Assembly (NCBI GenBank): GCA_022559985.1
Contig: JAFJTR010000002.1
Coordinates: forward strand, 930,001 to 994,000
DNA from: Parastagonospora avenae f. sp. tritici 18332-5
Taxonomy: Eukaryota; Ascomycota; Dothideomycetes; Pleosporales; Phaeosphaeriaceae
Length of the DNA: 64,000 nucleotides
Reading direction: 5' to 3'
Shown one piece after another: positions 11,072 through 22,740 of this stretch. How positions within the stretch are numbered: position 1 is the first letter of the stretch; every line of letters begins with the position of its first letter. The notes under the pieces were generated by a model. The model ran no database searches. It was not told the origin of the DNA and was given only the letters and a program-made list of their open reading frames with translations. Both the position numbers and the translations under genes were made by a program.

Positions 11072-12599
11072 ATGCCTACCCTCGGATTCCTCAAGAAGAA
11101 GCGGACGAAGGACTCGCAGGGCTCCAACGACCTCAACAGCCCGACCTCGCCCGTCGACTCGTCGACGCCGCTGACGCCCACGACGTCGAAGCGCACCTCG
11201 GGCTCCTTCCACCTGCACAAAACGAAGACCAACGACTCGACCAAGGCGGCGTCGACCACCAGCCAGCCCGCTGCCGCCGCGTCGCAGCACAAGCCCGCCG
11301 ACTCGATGAACCCCGCGGGTTACGGCCAGCCGGCGCAGCAGCAGCAGCAACACCAGCATCAACAACCGCAGGCGCAGGCGCTGGCGAGCCCCCACTCGCA
11401 GCCCCAGGCCTCGCATAACACGCCCAGCATACAGAACCTGATACACCCCAACAACACCGCCAATGCCTCGGAGCCTGCTAAGAACGGCGCCGGCGTGCAG
11501 TTCCAGACGCAGCCGCTCGCGCAGACCCGCGTCACCAAGGGCAAGTACTCCCTCACCGACTTCCAGATCCAGCGCACCCTCGGCACCGGCAGCTTCGGGC
11601 GCGTGCACCTCGTGCAGTCCAAGCACAACCAGCGCTTCTACGCCGTCAAGGTGCTGAAGAAGGCGCAGGTCGTCAAGATGAAGCAGGTCGAGCACACCAA
11701 CGACGAGCGCCGCATGCTGCAGCAGGTCAAGCACCCGTTCCTCATCACCCTGTGGGGCACCTTCCAGGACTCGAAGAACCTGTACATGGTCATGGACTTC
11801 GTCGAGGGCGGCGAGCTGTTTAGTCTGCTGCGCAAGTCCCAGCGCTTCCCCAACCCCGTCGCAAAGTTCTACGCCGCCGAGGTCACCCTCGCCCTCGACT
11901 ACCTGCACTCGCACAACATCATCTACCGCGACCTGAAGCCCGAGAACCTGCTGCTCGACCGCCACGGCCACCTCAAGATCACCGACTTCGGCTTCGCCAA
12001 GGAAGTGCCCGACATCACATGGACGCTCTGCGGAACGCCCGACTACCTGGCGCCCGAAGTGGTCGCATCCAAGGGCTACAACAAGTCCGTGGACTGGTAA
12101 GAATGTCTCCCTAGTTCAATTGATTGAATGCTAACAGCGCAGGTGGTCACTCGGCATCCTCATCTTCGAAATGCTCTGCGGCTTCACGCCCTTCTGGGAT
12201 GGCGGCTCGCCCATGAAGATCTACGAAAACATCCTCAAATCACGCGTCAAATACCCGCCCTATATCCACCCTGATGCGCATGACCTGCTGCAGAAGCTCA
12301 TCACCCCGGATCTGACCAAGCGACTTGGCAATCTGCACGGCGGCAGCAAGGACGTGATGAACCACCCGTGGTTTGCGGAAGTCACCTGGGATCGGTTGCA
12401 GAAGAAGGACATCGATGCGCCCTACGTGCCGCCGGTCAGAGCTGGCGTCGGCGACGCCAGCCAGTTCGATAAGTATCCAGAAGAGACGGAAGCATATGGT
12501 CAAGCCGGTGACGACCCGTGCGTGCAGAGTCCTCCTTACACTGTAGAACACATTCTGACGTGTCCGAATAGCCACGGGCACTTGTTCCCGGACTTCTAG
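11072..12599 (+). CDS. cAMP-dependent protein kinase catalytic subunit
   Basis: Ser/Thr kinase of the cAMP pathway controlling growth, development and (in pathogens) virulence. Exons 11072-12096, 12143-12517 and 12572-12599 give 475 residues. The N-terminal 155 residues are low-complexity and Gln-rich (residues 85-105). The kinase domain has the Gly loop GTGSFGRV (residues 171-178), the catalytic-lysine segment YAVKVLKK, YRDLKPEN, DFGFAKE and the activation segment TWTLCGTPDYLAPE. The first intron splits the Trp codon before WSLGILIFEML. The second joins GDDP to HGHLFPDF, the AGC-kinase C-terminal hydrophobic motif. Both introns have GT-AG ends and CTAAC/CTGAC branch sites. The second is 54 bp with no in-frame stop, so retention would only insert residues. 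Confidence 0.95.
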
Positions 12600-15585
12600 A
12601 TACTCTCCTATCGGCAGCAAACCCGCTCCTTTCCTTGGCAACCCATCTTCCTCGAAAGACTACGGCACGAAATCCCGGTCAACAATACACGTTGCGCCCG
12701 TCGAGACTGCGCCCATTCAACCACATGTGTCCTTCAAACTACGATTTTCCCTCAGTCGCAAAAGTGGGTGGGCTTGTTTTTGCACACATGTAACCTTTTC
12801 TCCTTTGATATGTCTCTACTACTATTACTACTCATGCAATCCTTGACCTCCTGCTTCTGGATACATCACATTGCCATCGTTGAGGATCCGATGGCGAGTG
12901 TGGGGCTTTGCATCTGCTGTTGTTTGTGCGAGGTTGCAGACGATGATTGTGATAGTGCATGAATGAAAGAGGCGCATGGAGGAAGTAACACACACCTAGT
13001 ACGATTAAAACTTATAGTCGAGGGGGGAATAACACCCCAAGACCTCACTGATTCATTATGACTTGGCTTGAATCTTGCATTCAACGTGCGTGCGCGACAA
13101 CCTTGGATATACTAACATGAAAGTACATCGAGAGCATGTTGGCCTTCACAATCGGCTGCTGTCATCGCGGTGCAAACGATCGACCATTCACACGCACCAC
13201 CCCGCGAGGCGTGGAATTGACTCACACAGTGTCAGCGCATCGAGCAGGAGGTCTGAAGTAGGGTAGGTTGGAACGATGCATGACATGAGGTCAGACCCAA
13301 TCGGGAAGTCCCGCGCTTGTTCGCCAAGGAACTACCCGGTGCGGAGAAGACAGACACGTGAGTGTGAGGATTGGGACATTGCGAGATGTATACATATCCC
13401 GTCTTCACTCTTCTTTTCTGATATTCACGATCCTCACTGGAATGCCGAACATGTCACTTCCGGCTATTTTGCGCGGTAGACCTATATGCAACGTCTCCCA
13501 GCGACGGAGACAGGAGGATGGGGATGGCAGCGGCGAATGAAGGTATGTGGACTACAAGAGTCGTTTTATTCATGTTTTTCGTGTTTTCCTCGTCGAGGTT
13601 GTCGGGTATGATTCATGGAGGGCGAGTGATGTGTGTTTATGCTGCGTCAACTTATCCTTGGTCTCGCTCACACTGAGATTGGCTTGCTAGTGGGATAGTA
13701 TCGAGCAATGGTGCGCAGATATGTAGGATGCAAGCACTACGCTCTAGTTCTTAAAAGACGGAGAATTATGGCGTCTGTGGAGTTGTTGCCAGATTATGCT
13801 GGGTCGGGTCTTACTGGAGCGAGGTTTGGTTCAGCATTCGAGGGGAGTTTGACGACGCGGTTGGTTGCGGCAAAGAGCATAGATGCGGGTACAATACAGG
13901 CTGGGCGCAAAGGGTCAAGTCCGCCCTAATGCTGACTGAGAGCGCAGTGTTAAGTTTTAGGGTAGTGTGAGGCGTGGACTAGAGCACAGTCATTGCGAGA
14001 TTCTGCTCGGGAGAATGCAGAGACTTAAGGAAGAGAAGGACATGGAGCTACCTGGACTCATGGATTCGGAGCGAAATGGACGAAGGGACATCGCTTAGTC
14101 ACTTGGCCACTGGCATCAGGCCGGCATTAGTATTGCGGCGTCTTTGAACCATCAACTCAGCCTGGGATACGCCAAATAACTCTGCCGAGTCGAAGAGAAT
14201 TGCACCATGCCAAACAAATATGTGCTATCAAGAGCCCTGAGTCCGCAGCATGAATAGGTAGGGCCCACAAAGAGATTGTTGAGTGAGGTTGGGTACTGAC
14301 TACCCACAGTGAGAATTGTATCTCCGGACCGTACAGCGCCGATGTCGCGACCATGCTCGAAAGCTGCAACTCCGCGTATCGTGACGAAATATTTATTCCA
14401 GTAAGTAGCGCCTCAAATGTGTACCTACTCAAATAAAGCCACATTGGCACCGTGGGCTGATGAGACGAGTGTGGTGTTAGACTGTTGGTTCGATCAATAA
14501 TTCAGCAGAAGCAATACGACGACCACGTCGACGGACGTTCCAAACTGATTATGAGCAGATCGTATCGACACAAGTTGGCTGGACCTAAGACGCTCTGCTC
14601 GACTATCTCCGAGGTCGCCACAGGACTAGATTCACATGTCAAGACGGACCGGCTGTCAGGCATTGATGCCAAAACTTGAAAGAGAAATGGTAAATTCCGC
14701 GGAGCACTAAGACGTCGCTGTATCTGGGCTGCATCTCCATCAGCGATGTCTCGAACAGCGCCACAGAAGACGAGGAGTGATAACGCGACGACCCAGAGTT
14801 GGCAGTGACGTCCACCCAGCAATGGGCGAGAGCTTGTGTTCTTGTACATCGAAGATCTGGCTTTGGGACGGTGTACGATCCCAGCCGCTGAGAATTGCCA
14901 GGAACTCTGATTTATGCAAGATAAGGCACTGTCGCGCTTCTTCATTGGCCAAGAAATGCTCGTGTAGGGCCATCATCCTCACAGCAGGCAATTGATCGTC
15001 GACAGAGAATAGACGTCTGATACACAGCCTGGTCGAACCGTATCGTCATGGTGTTCGCACAGTAGACACCGTCCACTTGGTGTGAAGCTACGGGAGATAT
15101 CGCGCTTATCGTTCACCAGCGGCTAGGCGCGCATGGCGAACAAAGAACACGGCCACTCACCACGAGGCGCCGCGTGACATGTGAACCACGAAATTCATTT
15201 CAACTTGCTTTTGGTTGGACCGGTCCAGTAATCCAGATCCCCAGGTCCCATCCGCATGGTCTGGTCGACGCCACAGTGTTGGCATGCTCGCTCGGAGCAC
15301 CAGGAGCACAAAATTATCGTGTAACAGTCGAAGCCACAAAGTGATTTTGTCAAAAAGCACCGCGGAAAAGCTGAGATCATATTATCTCCAGAAGTTCTGA
15401 TAAGCAATCTATGTTGGGAAACTACTACGGATCCACTAGCGCGCTTCAAGTCCCTGCCAAGAGATAAGAGAACGCCTCTCCCATGTGCCTGGCCCCACAC
15501 TATCCCACGTCAAACTTCAGTCTACCCAACCGCGACCAGCCGCAACAACCTTCCTCCGCTCCTTTGGCACTTCTAAATCCAAAAC
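12600..15585. other. Gene-poor stretch between PKA and nitrate transporter
   Basis: No conserved protein seen on either strand; several open frames of 60-150 codons overlap and look like chance. The first few hundred bases should be the PKA 3' UTR. The right part holds candidate NirA- and AreA-type sites listed separately. Confidence 0.5.
14607..14704. promoter_or_regulatory. Pair of NirA-like sites (CTCCGHGG)
   Basis: CTCCGAGG at 14607-14614 (plus) and CCGCGGAG at 14697-14704 (CTCCGCGG on minus) fit the NirA/NIT4 consensus known from nitrate-assimilation promoters. They lie about 1.3-1.4 kb upstream of the nitrate transporter start. The motif is short, so chance occurrence is possible. Confidence 0.3.
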
Positions 15586-15903
15586 ATGTCCTTCGATTCG
15601 CTGCACCAGCCGCAAACCCCAGACCTGTACACCCCTGTTGGTCGGAGACACGCTGCGGGTGAGTCGGTTCGTGTCTTTCTCCGTCATCCTGGTCGTCACC
15701 GCCAACGCAGATAACGAAAACGCCCAATTGACCGATTGAGAACCCGGAGAACACTGATCTCACTTTGGGCTGGGGGATGATTTGCACTGCATCCTGGCAC
15801 CAGCTTAGCCGTGCGTCACATTTCTCGACCGCGGAAGTGCATTATTTGCTCCTATGAGGCAGTGTATATAACGTCTGCCCGTCGTATCTGGAAGTCTTAT
15901 CTG
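15462..15903. promoter_or_regulatory. Nitrate transporter promoter: GATA sites and TATA
   Basis: AGATAAG at 15462-15468 and CTTATCTG at 15896-15903 fit the HGATAR site of AreA/NIT2-type nitrogen regulators (another CTTATC is at 15105). TATATAA at 15865-15871 lies about 135 bp upstream of the start codon at 16001. The layout agrees with nitrogen-metabolite control known for nitrate transporters. Confidence 0.45.
15586..15739 (+). CDS. Possible spliced micro-gene (33 residues)
   Basis: ATG at 15586 opens MSFDSLHQPQTPDLYTPVGR, then a donor GTGAGT at 15659. Removing 52 bp to CGCAG at 15710 joins it in frame to DNENAQLTD and a TGA at 15737-15739. Exons of 73 and 29 nt give 34 codons including the stop. 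It sits 260 bp upstream of the nitrate transporter start and just upstream of that gene's TATA-like element, so it is more likely a separate small transcript than a leader ORF. No family recognised; support is only the consistent splice phase. Confidence 0.3.
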
Positions 15904-16000
15904 TCAGCAGCCAACAATCTCTTCTGCATTTCCTGAGGTCAGCCAACTATCCTTGTCTCTCCGCAAAAGGGTTGCAGCACACCTACCCCAGATCACCAAC

Positions 16001-17621
16001 ATGGGTTTTGCAGTGAACAAGCTGTGGAGCGCGCCGGAACTCAACCCGTACAACAGCAAGGCCAGGTCGATTCCGGTACTCAACCCAGTCAACAAATATG
16101 GACGGGTCTTCTTCTTCTCGTGGATGGGCTTCTTCATCGCTTTCTGGTCATGGTACGCGTTCCCACCTCTTCTGAGTAAGAGCATCAAGGCAGACATGCA
16201 CTTGTCGCAGAATGAAATCGGCAACTCCAATATCATTGCCCTGGTTGCGACGCTTATCGTTCGATTCATTGCCGGCCCCATGTGCGACATCTTTGGCCCT
16301 CGCAAGACCTTTGCAACCCTGCTCTACCTTGGCGCGCTTCCATCGGCACTTGCAGGCACCGCACACAATGCCATGGGACTGTATTTTATCCGATTCTTTG
16401 TTGGTGTTCTTGGTGGTACCTTTGTGCCGTGCCAGGTATGGACGACTGGTTTCTTTGACAAGAATGTTATCGGAACTGCCAACGCTCTCGTCGGTGGCTG
16501 GGGTAACTCTGGGGGTGGTATCACTTAGTAAGTACCTAAAGCCTGTGCTCCTGGCCTACGCTAACCGAAGCTAGCTTCGTCATGCCCGCAGTGTACGACT
16601 CGCTCAAGAAGCATCAAGGACTGAGCTCGCATGCTGCCTGGAGAGTCTCCTTCATCGTGCCCTTCATTCTCATCACTGCCACCGCTACTGGTTTGCTCCT
16701 TCTCACTGAAGACACCCCGACCGGCAAGTGGGCAGATCGTGCTAATGCCGTTCACCCTGCGCACACCGCTCAGCAATCGGTAGTCTCTACCACTGGAGGT
16801 CTGGACGAGAAGCCTGCCGCAGCAGCCTCCATCTCATCTGGTGAAGAGAAGAAACACGCTCCTGGCACAACGACTGGCGATGTCGAGTCAGCCACCGGCG
16901 AAGTTCAGGTCATTGATGGGTACCAGCACGAGGTGATCCAGAAGCCCACTCTCAAGGAGAGCATGAAGGTCGCCTTCTCGCTGCAAACCCTTTTCCTATG
17001 CTTCTGCTACTTCAACTCCTTTGGTGGCGAGCTAGCCATCAACTCCATTCTCGGATCGTACTACCTCAAGAACTTCCCCTACCTTGGTCAGACCCAATCG
17101 GGACGATGGGCTGCTATGTTCGGACTTCTCAACGTCGTCACACGCCCGCTTGGTGGCTTCATTTCCGACAAGATCTACGGAGCCACCAACGGAAATCTTT
17201 GGGCTAAGAAGCTGTGGATCTGCTTTGTCGGTGTTGTGGCCGGCATCATGTGTATTGTCATAGGAAAGGTCAACTCGCATGACCACGACACTATGATTGG
17301 CCTGGTAGCTCTCATGGCCATCTTCCTCGAAGCCGGCAACGGCGCCAACTTTTCTCTTGTACCCCACGTCCACCCTCATGCCAATGGTAAGTCATTCACA
17401 CACTCATTCTCTTGAGCAATACTAACTCGCATCAAGGTATTCTCTCTGGTATTGTCGGTGCTGTGGGTAACTTCGGTGGGGTCATCTACGCCATCATCTT
17501 CCGCTACCACGGCACCAACTATGCGCAAGTCTTCTGGATCATTGGCATAATGATGATTGCTATGAATCTTATGTTCATCTGGGTCAAGCCCATTCCGAGT
17601 GGCCAAATTGGTGGTCGCTAA
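16001..17621 (+). CDS. High-affinity nitrate transporter (NNP/MFS family)
   Basis: Plasma-membrane nitrate/nitrite porter of the CrnA/NrtA type. Exons 16001-16527, 16575-17386 and 17437-17621 encode 507 residues. Start chosen at MGFAVNKLWS, the usual family N-terminus; an in-frame extension to 15953 lacks an ATG and the resemblance. Seen are the MFS loop RFIAGPMCDIFGPRKTF and both glycine-rich nitrate signatures (GGWGNSGGG and GAVGNFGG). Between TM6 and TM7 is a long hydrophilic loop (roughly residues 235-310), typical of fungal members. Both introns (47 and 50 bp) have GTAAGT donors and CTAAC branch sites. No nitrate or nitrite reductase gene is in the window, so the transporter is not in a visible cluster. 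Confidence 0.95.
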
Positions 17622-17917
17622 GCGGTCTTTTGTTGACGATATTCTGTTTCGGCAAGCGTTTTGTTTGAGATACCATAGAGCTGTTTAATGGCTTTGCGAA
17701 ATGCAAAAATGCATGTTTGAGTTATATCATTCGCTTGGTTTGTTGGTGGTGAGGCTGTGGAATGGTCGTGTACCTAATCTTAGCTTCTCTTACCGCACCT
17801 TTGTAAATCGGGTTCCGTCAGTCACCACATCATCCCCGGCCATTTGCATCCCAACCAGCCTCTCATTCTGCACTTGCAAGAACACCCGAGACTTCCCATG
17901 CCTGCAGCATTACAACA

Positions 17918-18798
17918 ATGTTTTCTGCGGATCTCTTAGGCCTCCCACGAGAGCTCCGCGACATGGTCTATGGCTACCTCCAGGAAGACACGACCGTGCC
18001 TTGGCGATGGGAAAACCATTGTAAGAGTAAAGGCACTGCGCCGTATTACCTGGCCGACGTCGACATCAAGAACTTGCCTTACAGCCCCATCGCCCTCGTG
18101 AACCACCAGCTACGCAACGAATACCTACACAGCTCCAACACCAACGTGAAGGTCACGTTAAATTTGACATTGAGCGCCGACATCTTCATACAGGACTAGA
18201 TGCACTGTCCAAGACGTAACGCCCGACCCCCCAGCATTCGCTTCCATCCGCGAAGCCACCATCTTCATCTACCTGAACACTTACCGCGCAAGCGACCGCC
18301 CCTTCCCAATCGCCTGGGACTCGATCACGCACCTTTTCAAAGGGCTCGTCGATGCAGCACCGAAGTTACATACAATCCGCCTAGTCGCGCACCAGCACCA
18401 TTACAAAAACGTCGCACACGAAGAATTGAACGGATATGCCTTCTCCCAACGATTTGCTGCAGCAACGCGCGAATACTTTTTCAACTCCAGCCCCACACAC
18501 ATACACGGTATGAGAGCGAGGAAGCGTGCAGAAGGGTACAGACTGGATTACGGGACGATTGAGGATTGGGCGGTGGTGGACCAGAGGCAGCTCATGCATC
18601 GATTGGAGAAGATTGGGATGTATTTGTATGGGAAGGGGGGGTGATGGAGGGGAGGTGTTTACGGAGGAGATTCTGAAGGGGACGGAGAGGGTGGAGGTGT
18701 ATGAGGAGGAGGCGCTTGGGATGGTAGATGCTGAGAAGAGAGAGGGGATGAGAGGGTGGACGGGGGAGATTAGGGGAGTTAGGGAGGTGGGGGTTTAA
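17918..18798 (+). pseudogene. LPRELRD-IY family member 1, frameshifted
   Basis: First of seven head-to-tail relatives. The start is family-like (MFSADLLGLPRELRDMVYGY). The frame then ends at 18199, while family-like sequence continues in another frame (from VQDVTPDPPAFASIREATIF) to 18644. It changes frame again at a run of seven G near 18637-18643 before the tail EEEALGMVDAEKREGM ending at 18798. A 37-bp intron (GTTAAA...ACAG) could repair the first break but has a poor donor. The second break may be a real lesion or a homopolymer sequencing error. Confidence 0.65.
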
Positions 18799-19215
18799 AA
18801 GGTGTTAGAGCCAGGGGAAAATGAGTTGAGCGGTGATGGGAGATCGCCATAAGTTTGCGGAATGCAGTCAGTCGATGATTGAGTTGTTGAAGTTGAGGGT
18901 TTCGTTGCGGGTGTTCAGTTGTAGGATCACAAGATTCGATGAACTCCAACGATTTCTAGATCTGCAAGGATACAGAAGATATTTGAATCGGACGCTAGAG
19001 GTTTGGTCAGTATTCCGGCTGCCTTGACGTAAATTGTGTGAGTATTCACATCAAAGTTGTTCAGACGGACTCTGGGATCGGCAAAGGCACGGACCGCTAT
19101 GAATTCTGCATTAGGTTAAGCTAGCGGCTTCTACCTTAGGCTTCACACTCCCACTGCTGATCTCTCCTGCTCTAGACACAAGCAACTACTCTAAGGTCAC
19201 AAGCGACGACGTACC

Positions 19216-20193
19216 ATGACTAACTCACCCACCGCACCAAATCTCCTCACGCTTCCTCGAGAATTAAGAGATCGCATCTATAGCTACATGGTGCACACGA
19301 TCGACGTCGAATGGGATGGATTCAGTAAAGACGCTGTCCAGAGTGTCGGAGGCGGCGAAGAAGTCACCGAGCCCCTCCCCGGGCGCCTGATAAATTGTCC
19401 ATATCCTCATGTGCTCCGTATACACCCTCGCATCTGCGAAGAGTACCGCAGCGTGTGCGCGAAAAATATTGAAGTAGTCTTCGATCAATCGTTTCACATG
19501 AGAGGACCGCTAGGATCAAGATACATCCCAAGGAGGGCTCTTCAAGATCAAGTTCTGATCCATCTTCGACATGTCAAGATCTTTGTCCGCCTGCATGCTC
19601 GGACCATGACCCAGAACCTGGATTGGCGGAACCAGCTGCTTATCCTTCGCGGCGTGGCTGCCAAAGCGCCGCAATTGGAGACCCTTCGTGTTGCACTACG
19701 GCAACAATGTCTTTCCAACGCACCTACTTGCCAGGATTACGAAGTACCAGGCATTTTGACATCTGCAAGCGAACGACTGCAAAACGCCGAGACGAAGCCA
19801 TTCTTACCAGAGATGCCAGCCTCTCTCAGTGGACTTTGCTTAGTCCAACGAGGCGAAGGATACCACGTTGGCTATGCTTCCACATACAGAGCGCGAGACC
19901 AACCTCTGCATCCAGATCTGAGATGTACGTACATGATTGAAGGCCAGGAGCATGTCATGTATCATGGTATCCGCAAGATTGGAACATACACTTTTGCTCG
20001 CAAGGATGGTAATTACGAGAAGCGCCTGTGGACACAGAAAGAAGTTCTTTCGCGATGGCCGATGCGAAAATACCCGAAAGAAGCTATTGATAACGTGTTA
20101 CCTGCGAGGGCAGCGCTGTTGCTCAGATTCCCGCTGGAATATACGGAATGGATAGAGAGGCGGGGAGTCGAAGATGTGCAGAATTGGTCCTGA
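19216..20193 (+). CDS. LPRELRD-IY family protein 2 (F-box-like N-terminus)
   Basis: Intact single-exon protein of 325 residues, function unknown. Residues 10-25 read LLTLPRELRDRIYSYM, an F-box-like opening widespread in fungal lineage-specific families. A middle part with KIFVRLHARTM is followed by a C-terminal region with HGIRKIGTYTFARKDGNYEK and IERRGVEDVQNW, shared with members 5 and 6. No signal peptide or membrane segment. Neighbours on both sides are relatives in the same orientation, so it arose by tandem duplication. A role as a substrate adaptor is only inferred from the F-box-like motif. Confidence 0.8.
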   Translation: MTNSPTAPNLLTLPRELRDRIYSYMVHTIDVEWDGFSKDAVQSVGGGEEVTEPLPGRLINCPYPHVLRIHPRICEEYRSVCAKNIEVVFDQSFHMRGPLGSRYIPRRALQDQVLIHLRHVKIFVRLHARTMTQNLDWRNQLLILRGVAAKAPQLETLRVALRQQCLSNAPTCQDYEVPGILTSASERLQNAETKPFLPEMPASLSGLCLVQRGEGYHVGYASTYRARDQPLHPDLRCTYMIEGQEHVMYHGIRKIGTYTFARKDGNYEKRLWTQKEVLSRWPMRKYPKEAIDNVLPARAALLLRFPLEYTEWIERRGVEDVQNWS

Positions 20194-20435
20194 ACGAACA
20201 TGACAGGGCGTTGTCAATCCAGCTCTGACCACCAGGCGGTGAACCTTGCGTTCGACTTGGTAGCAGCTTCCTGGCGATGCTTTGCATTGAGTTTGCGTTG
20301 ATTCGTCGATCCCAATCGGGTTAGACCAGCCTCACGTGCCAGGCTTCCAAGTCCACGGGTATATGATGACATGCGGACGCGTTCGGAAGTTCGCGACGTT
20401 CATACAATTCGCCTTGAAATACATTGTCGAAGACC

Positions 20436-21176
20436 ATGTCTTCTCCTACTTTTCTGAATTTGCCGCGCGAAGTCCGCAATATCGTCTACAGCTATCTGAC
20501 CCACGACATCGCCATAGACTGGGGCTACAAGATGTTTCCTTTTCCGATTGGTGGCCATGCAGCGGTAAAACTTCACGTCAAAGACGCACCATTCCTCGAT
20601 GTTTTGCTGGTCTGCTCACAGGTGTATCATGAATATCGCCAAGAGAAACGCCACGGACGACCGGACCTTGCTATCGAAGTCAGCCCTGGCCGCACCGGGC
20701 GCATTCTTGAGGGTCAACCAACAAATCAAGGCCGAGTCTTCAAGATCCTTGCACACGCCCACCATCTGGCTTTCCTCTACTGGGACATGGGCGAGGAAAG
20801 AGTCAAGGAGGCGTGGGACGATATCGAACAGCTCAGCAGAGCGGTGGCTATGCTGGCTCCCAACTTGCGGACCGTTCGGGTAGTCGAGATGACATTTCAA
20901 GGCGGTCTATCGAGAATTGAAGTTGGCCCCATATCTACCACGCCAGATCCAATCTCTTCCGGGACCTCTCCAAACGAGCTCCATCGCGTAGCTCTTGCAA
21001 CTTCCCTGGTGACACACGGCCAGCTGGCCTTTTGGAACGATCGCATTGAGTGCGCTCCTGTTCATCAAGATCTTGTGTATAGGCAAGGCGACGAGGTGAC
21101 AGAGTGGCGTTACACGCGCCGCAAAAACGATGCTGGTCTGGAAGCATTGCAGCACATGTACGCAGCGGTGTCTTGA
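20436..21176 (+). CDS. LPRELRD-IY family protein 3, short
   Basis: Single exon, 246 residues from the ATG at 20436 (MSSPTFLNLPREVRNIVYSY). The upstream extension starts at a TTG and is not used. It has the family segments DIAIDWGYKM, HVKDAPFLDVLLVCSQVYHE and a hydrophobic HLAFLYWDM region, but ends about 70 residues earlier than members 2, 6 and 7, without the shared EGFA-x-W tail. It may be truncated yet functional, or decaying. Confidence 0.72.
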   Translation: MSSPTFLNLPREVRNIVYSYLTHDIAIDWGYKMFPFPIGGHAAVKLHVKDAPFLDVLLVCSQVYHEYRQEKRHGRPDLAIEVSPGRTGRILEGQPTNQGRVFKILAHAHHLAFLYWDMGEERVKEAWDDIEQLSRAVAMLAPNLRTVRVVEMTFQGGLSRIEVGPISTTPDPISSGTSPNELHRVALATSLVTHGQLAFWNDRIECAPVHQDLVYRQGDEVTEWRYTRRKNDAGLEALQHMYAAVS

Positions 21177-21574
21177 TACGGGCATATTCCTGTATCGTCG
21201 AGCCGGGGTGCAATATGATGAATTCTAATGGAATGGAATACGGAAAAGTGATTTGAGACAATTATGACATGGCACAGCTCATATGAAGAACATCCAGCAT
21301 GGCGCAGTCGATTCGGACCTCATATTTAGACAGACGTGTTGCGCTGCCAGGACGAAGTTTGCTTCACGAGCTGTGCGCGCGGCCAAACGGCTCTGACCCT
21401 CTTTCTTTTGTCGCTTGGAGGTACACCCTTCCCATCGGACAATGACCAGTGGTCATCTCCACTCGGTCACAGTCGCCCGAGCGAAAGAAAACGAACAAAT
21501 CGACATGCCTGCCAGTCGCCGATCAGAAGTTTCCGCGCACAAGGTTGTTGTTTCCGATGATAACATTAGCCTTA

Positions 21575-22430
21575 CTCAACATCGCAATCCCTTTCACACC
21601 CCTTACGCAGACCGGATCTATCCGAAACTCGATGACATGGACACATACTGTTACAAAAACGATCCTCCCGTGCGAAAGTTTTCCATAGCACCGGGTCTGC
21701 ATTGGTCGTCATCATAAGCGTTTGGCTTCTCCTGCAATATGCTCCACGACAAAATCAGCTCAGAATGGCGATGGAACCACTGGCCGCTAGCTGGAAACGA
21801 TGGGATCTCGAAGGTCCTACTGGATTCTTCGCCACTATCGATGCTGAGTTCTTTGCGATGGGACGGCGACATAAACTCCAGCTGCTCCGACAAACTGTCC
21901 ATTATCATCGAGCTATCGGTCAAGGACATAAGGAGACGTCGGGTGGAAACTGCACAAGATCAAGCAGTCAACGATCAGATCCTTCCCCATGTCGTTCACG
22001 CTACTGTACTTGTCTCAAGCAAGGATAGCAACAAATTCGACAACCACCTATGGTTCAACATCTTCTTGCTCAACAAAGCTTTGGCATCTCGATCACCGCA
22101 TCTCACAACACTTAAGATCATTGCGCATGGATCGGCAGACGTCACCAGTGATTGGAATGAAGCGCCAGAATTGACCAAGGATATCGACCATCTCCCCTCA
22201 CCGTATGCCAGCCTCGCCGGACTGCCGCTGCGTCGTCGATCCAGACTACGTTGGTCAGATGGAGAGTGTACTGAAAGAGACCAATGTAGGAGTGCGGACA
22301 GACCGACTCATAATAGCAAAGACTCGACTACAGGGGAACTGCACACATTTTTCAGGCAAGGCGTTTGTACATATACCAGCGAGGACGCGGCGGCATGACT
22401 GCGAGGACGAGGTGTTGTAGAGAGGGTCGC
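21575..22430 (+). pseudogene. LPRELRD-IY family relic 4
   Basis: Degenerate copy. An ADRIYPKLDD phrase near 21610 corresponds to the RDRIYSYL start. A segment FGFSCNMLHDKI near 21722-21757 aligns with FGILLACSQLHDEY of member 7. The frame 21739-22398 carries a family-like middle (HATVLVSSKDSNKFD, SRSPHLTTLKII). The three parts are in different frames with stops between, and no intact start remains. Confidence 0.5.
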
Positions 22431-22740
22431 AAGAAGTGCATGATCGCCCAGAGCTGTTGTTAATCTTGGTTCAGTTCATTATGAATACGTTTCACTCCAA
22501 ATCACTGGAGACGCTGAGCCTGTGCCGCCATCAAAAGCGGGAGCATTCATTTGTTCACTTAAGAATAGTCCAACGATGTGCCTGAGTATGAGTCAGCCTG
22601 TACGTCATTATTGGCTCAACGATGCGCTGCTATGAAATTGTGCGCCGAAGCTACATGGACTTCTTCTTTTGACAAACACATCTCGTGCCGCCCTCAACTA
22701 CCGTCCGCAACTACTCAACCCAGACCAATTCAGCCGCTCG

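Noticed and set aside
11051..11971. 306-codon minus-strand frame inside the PKA gene
   Set aside because: Antisense shadow of GC-rich kinase coding sequence; Val/Leu-rich low-complexity translation typical of the reverse frame.
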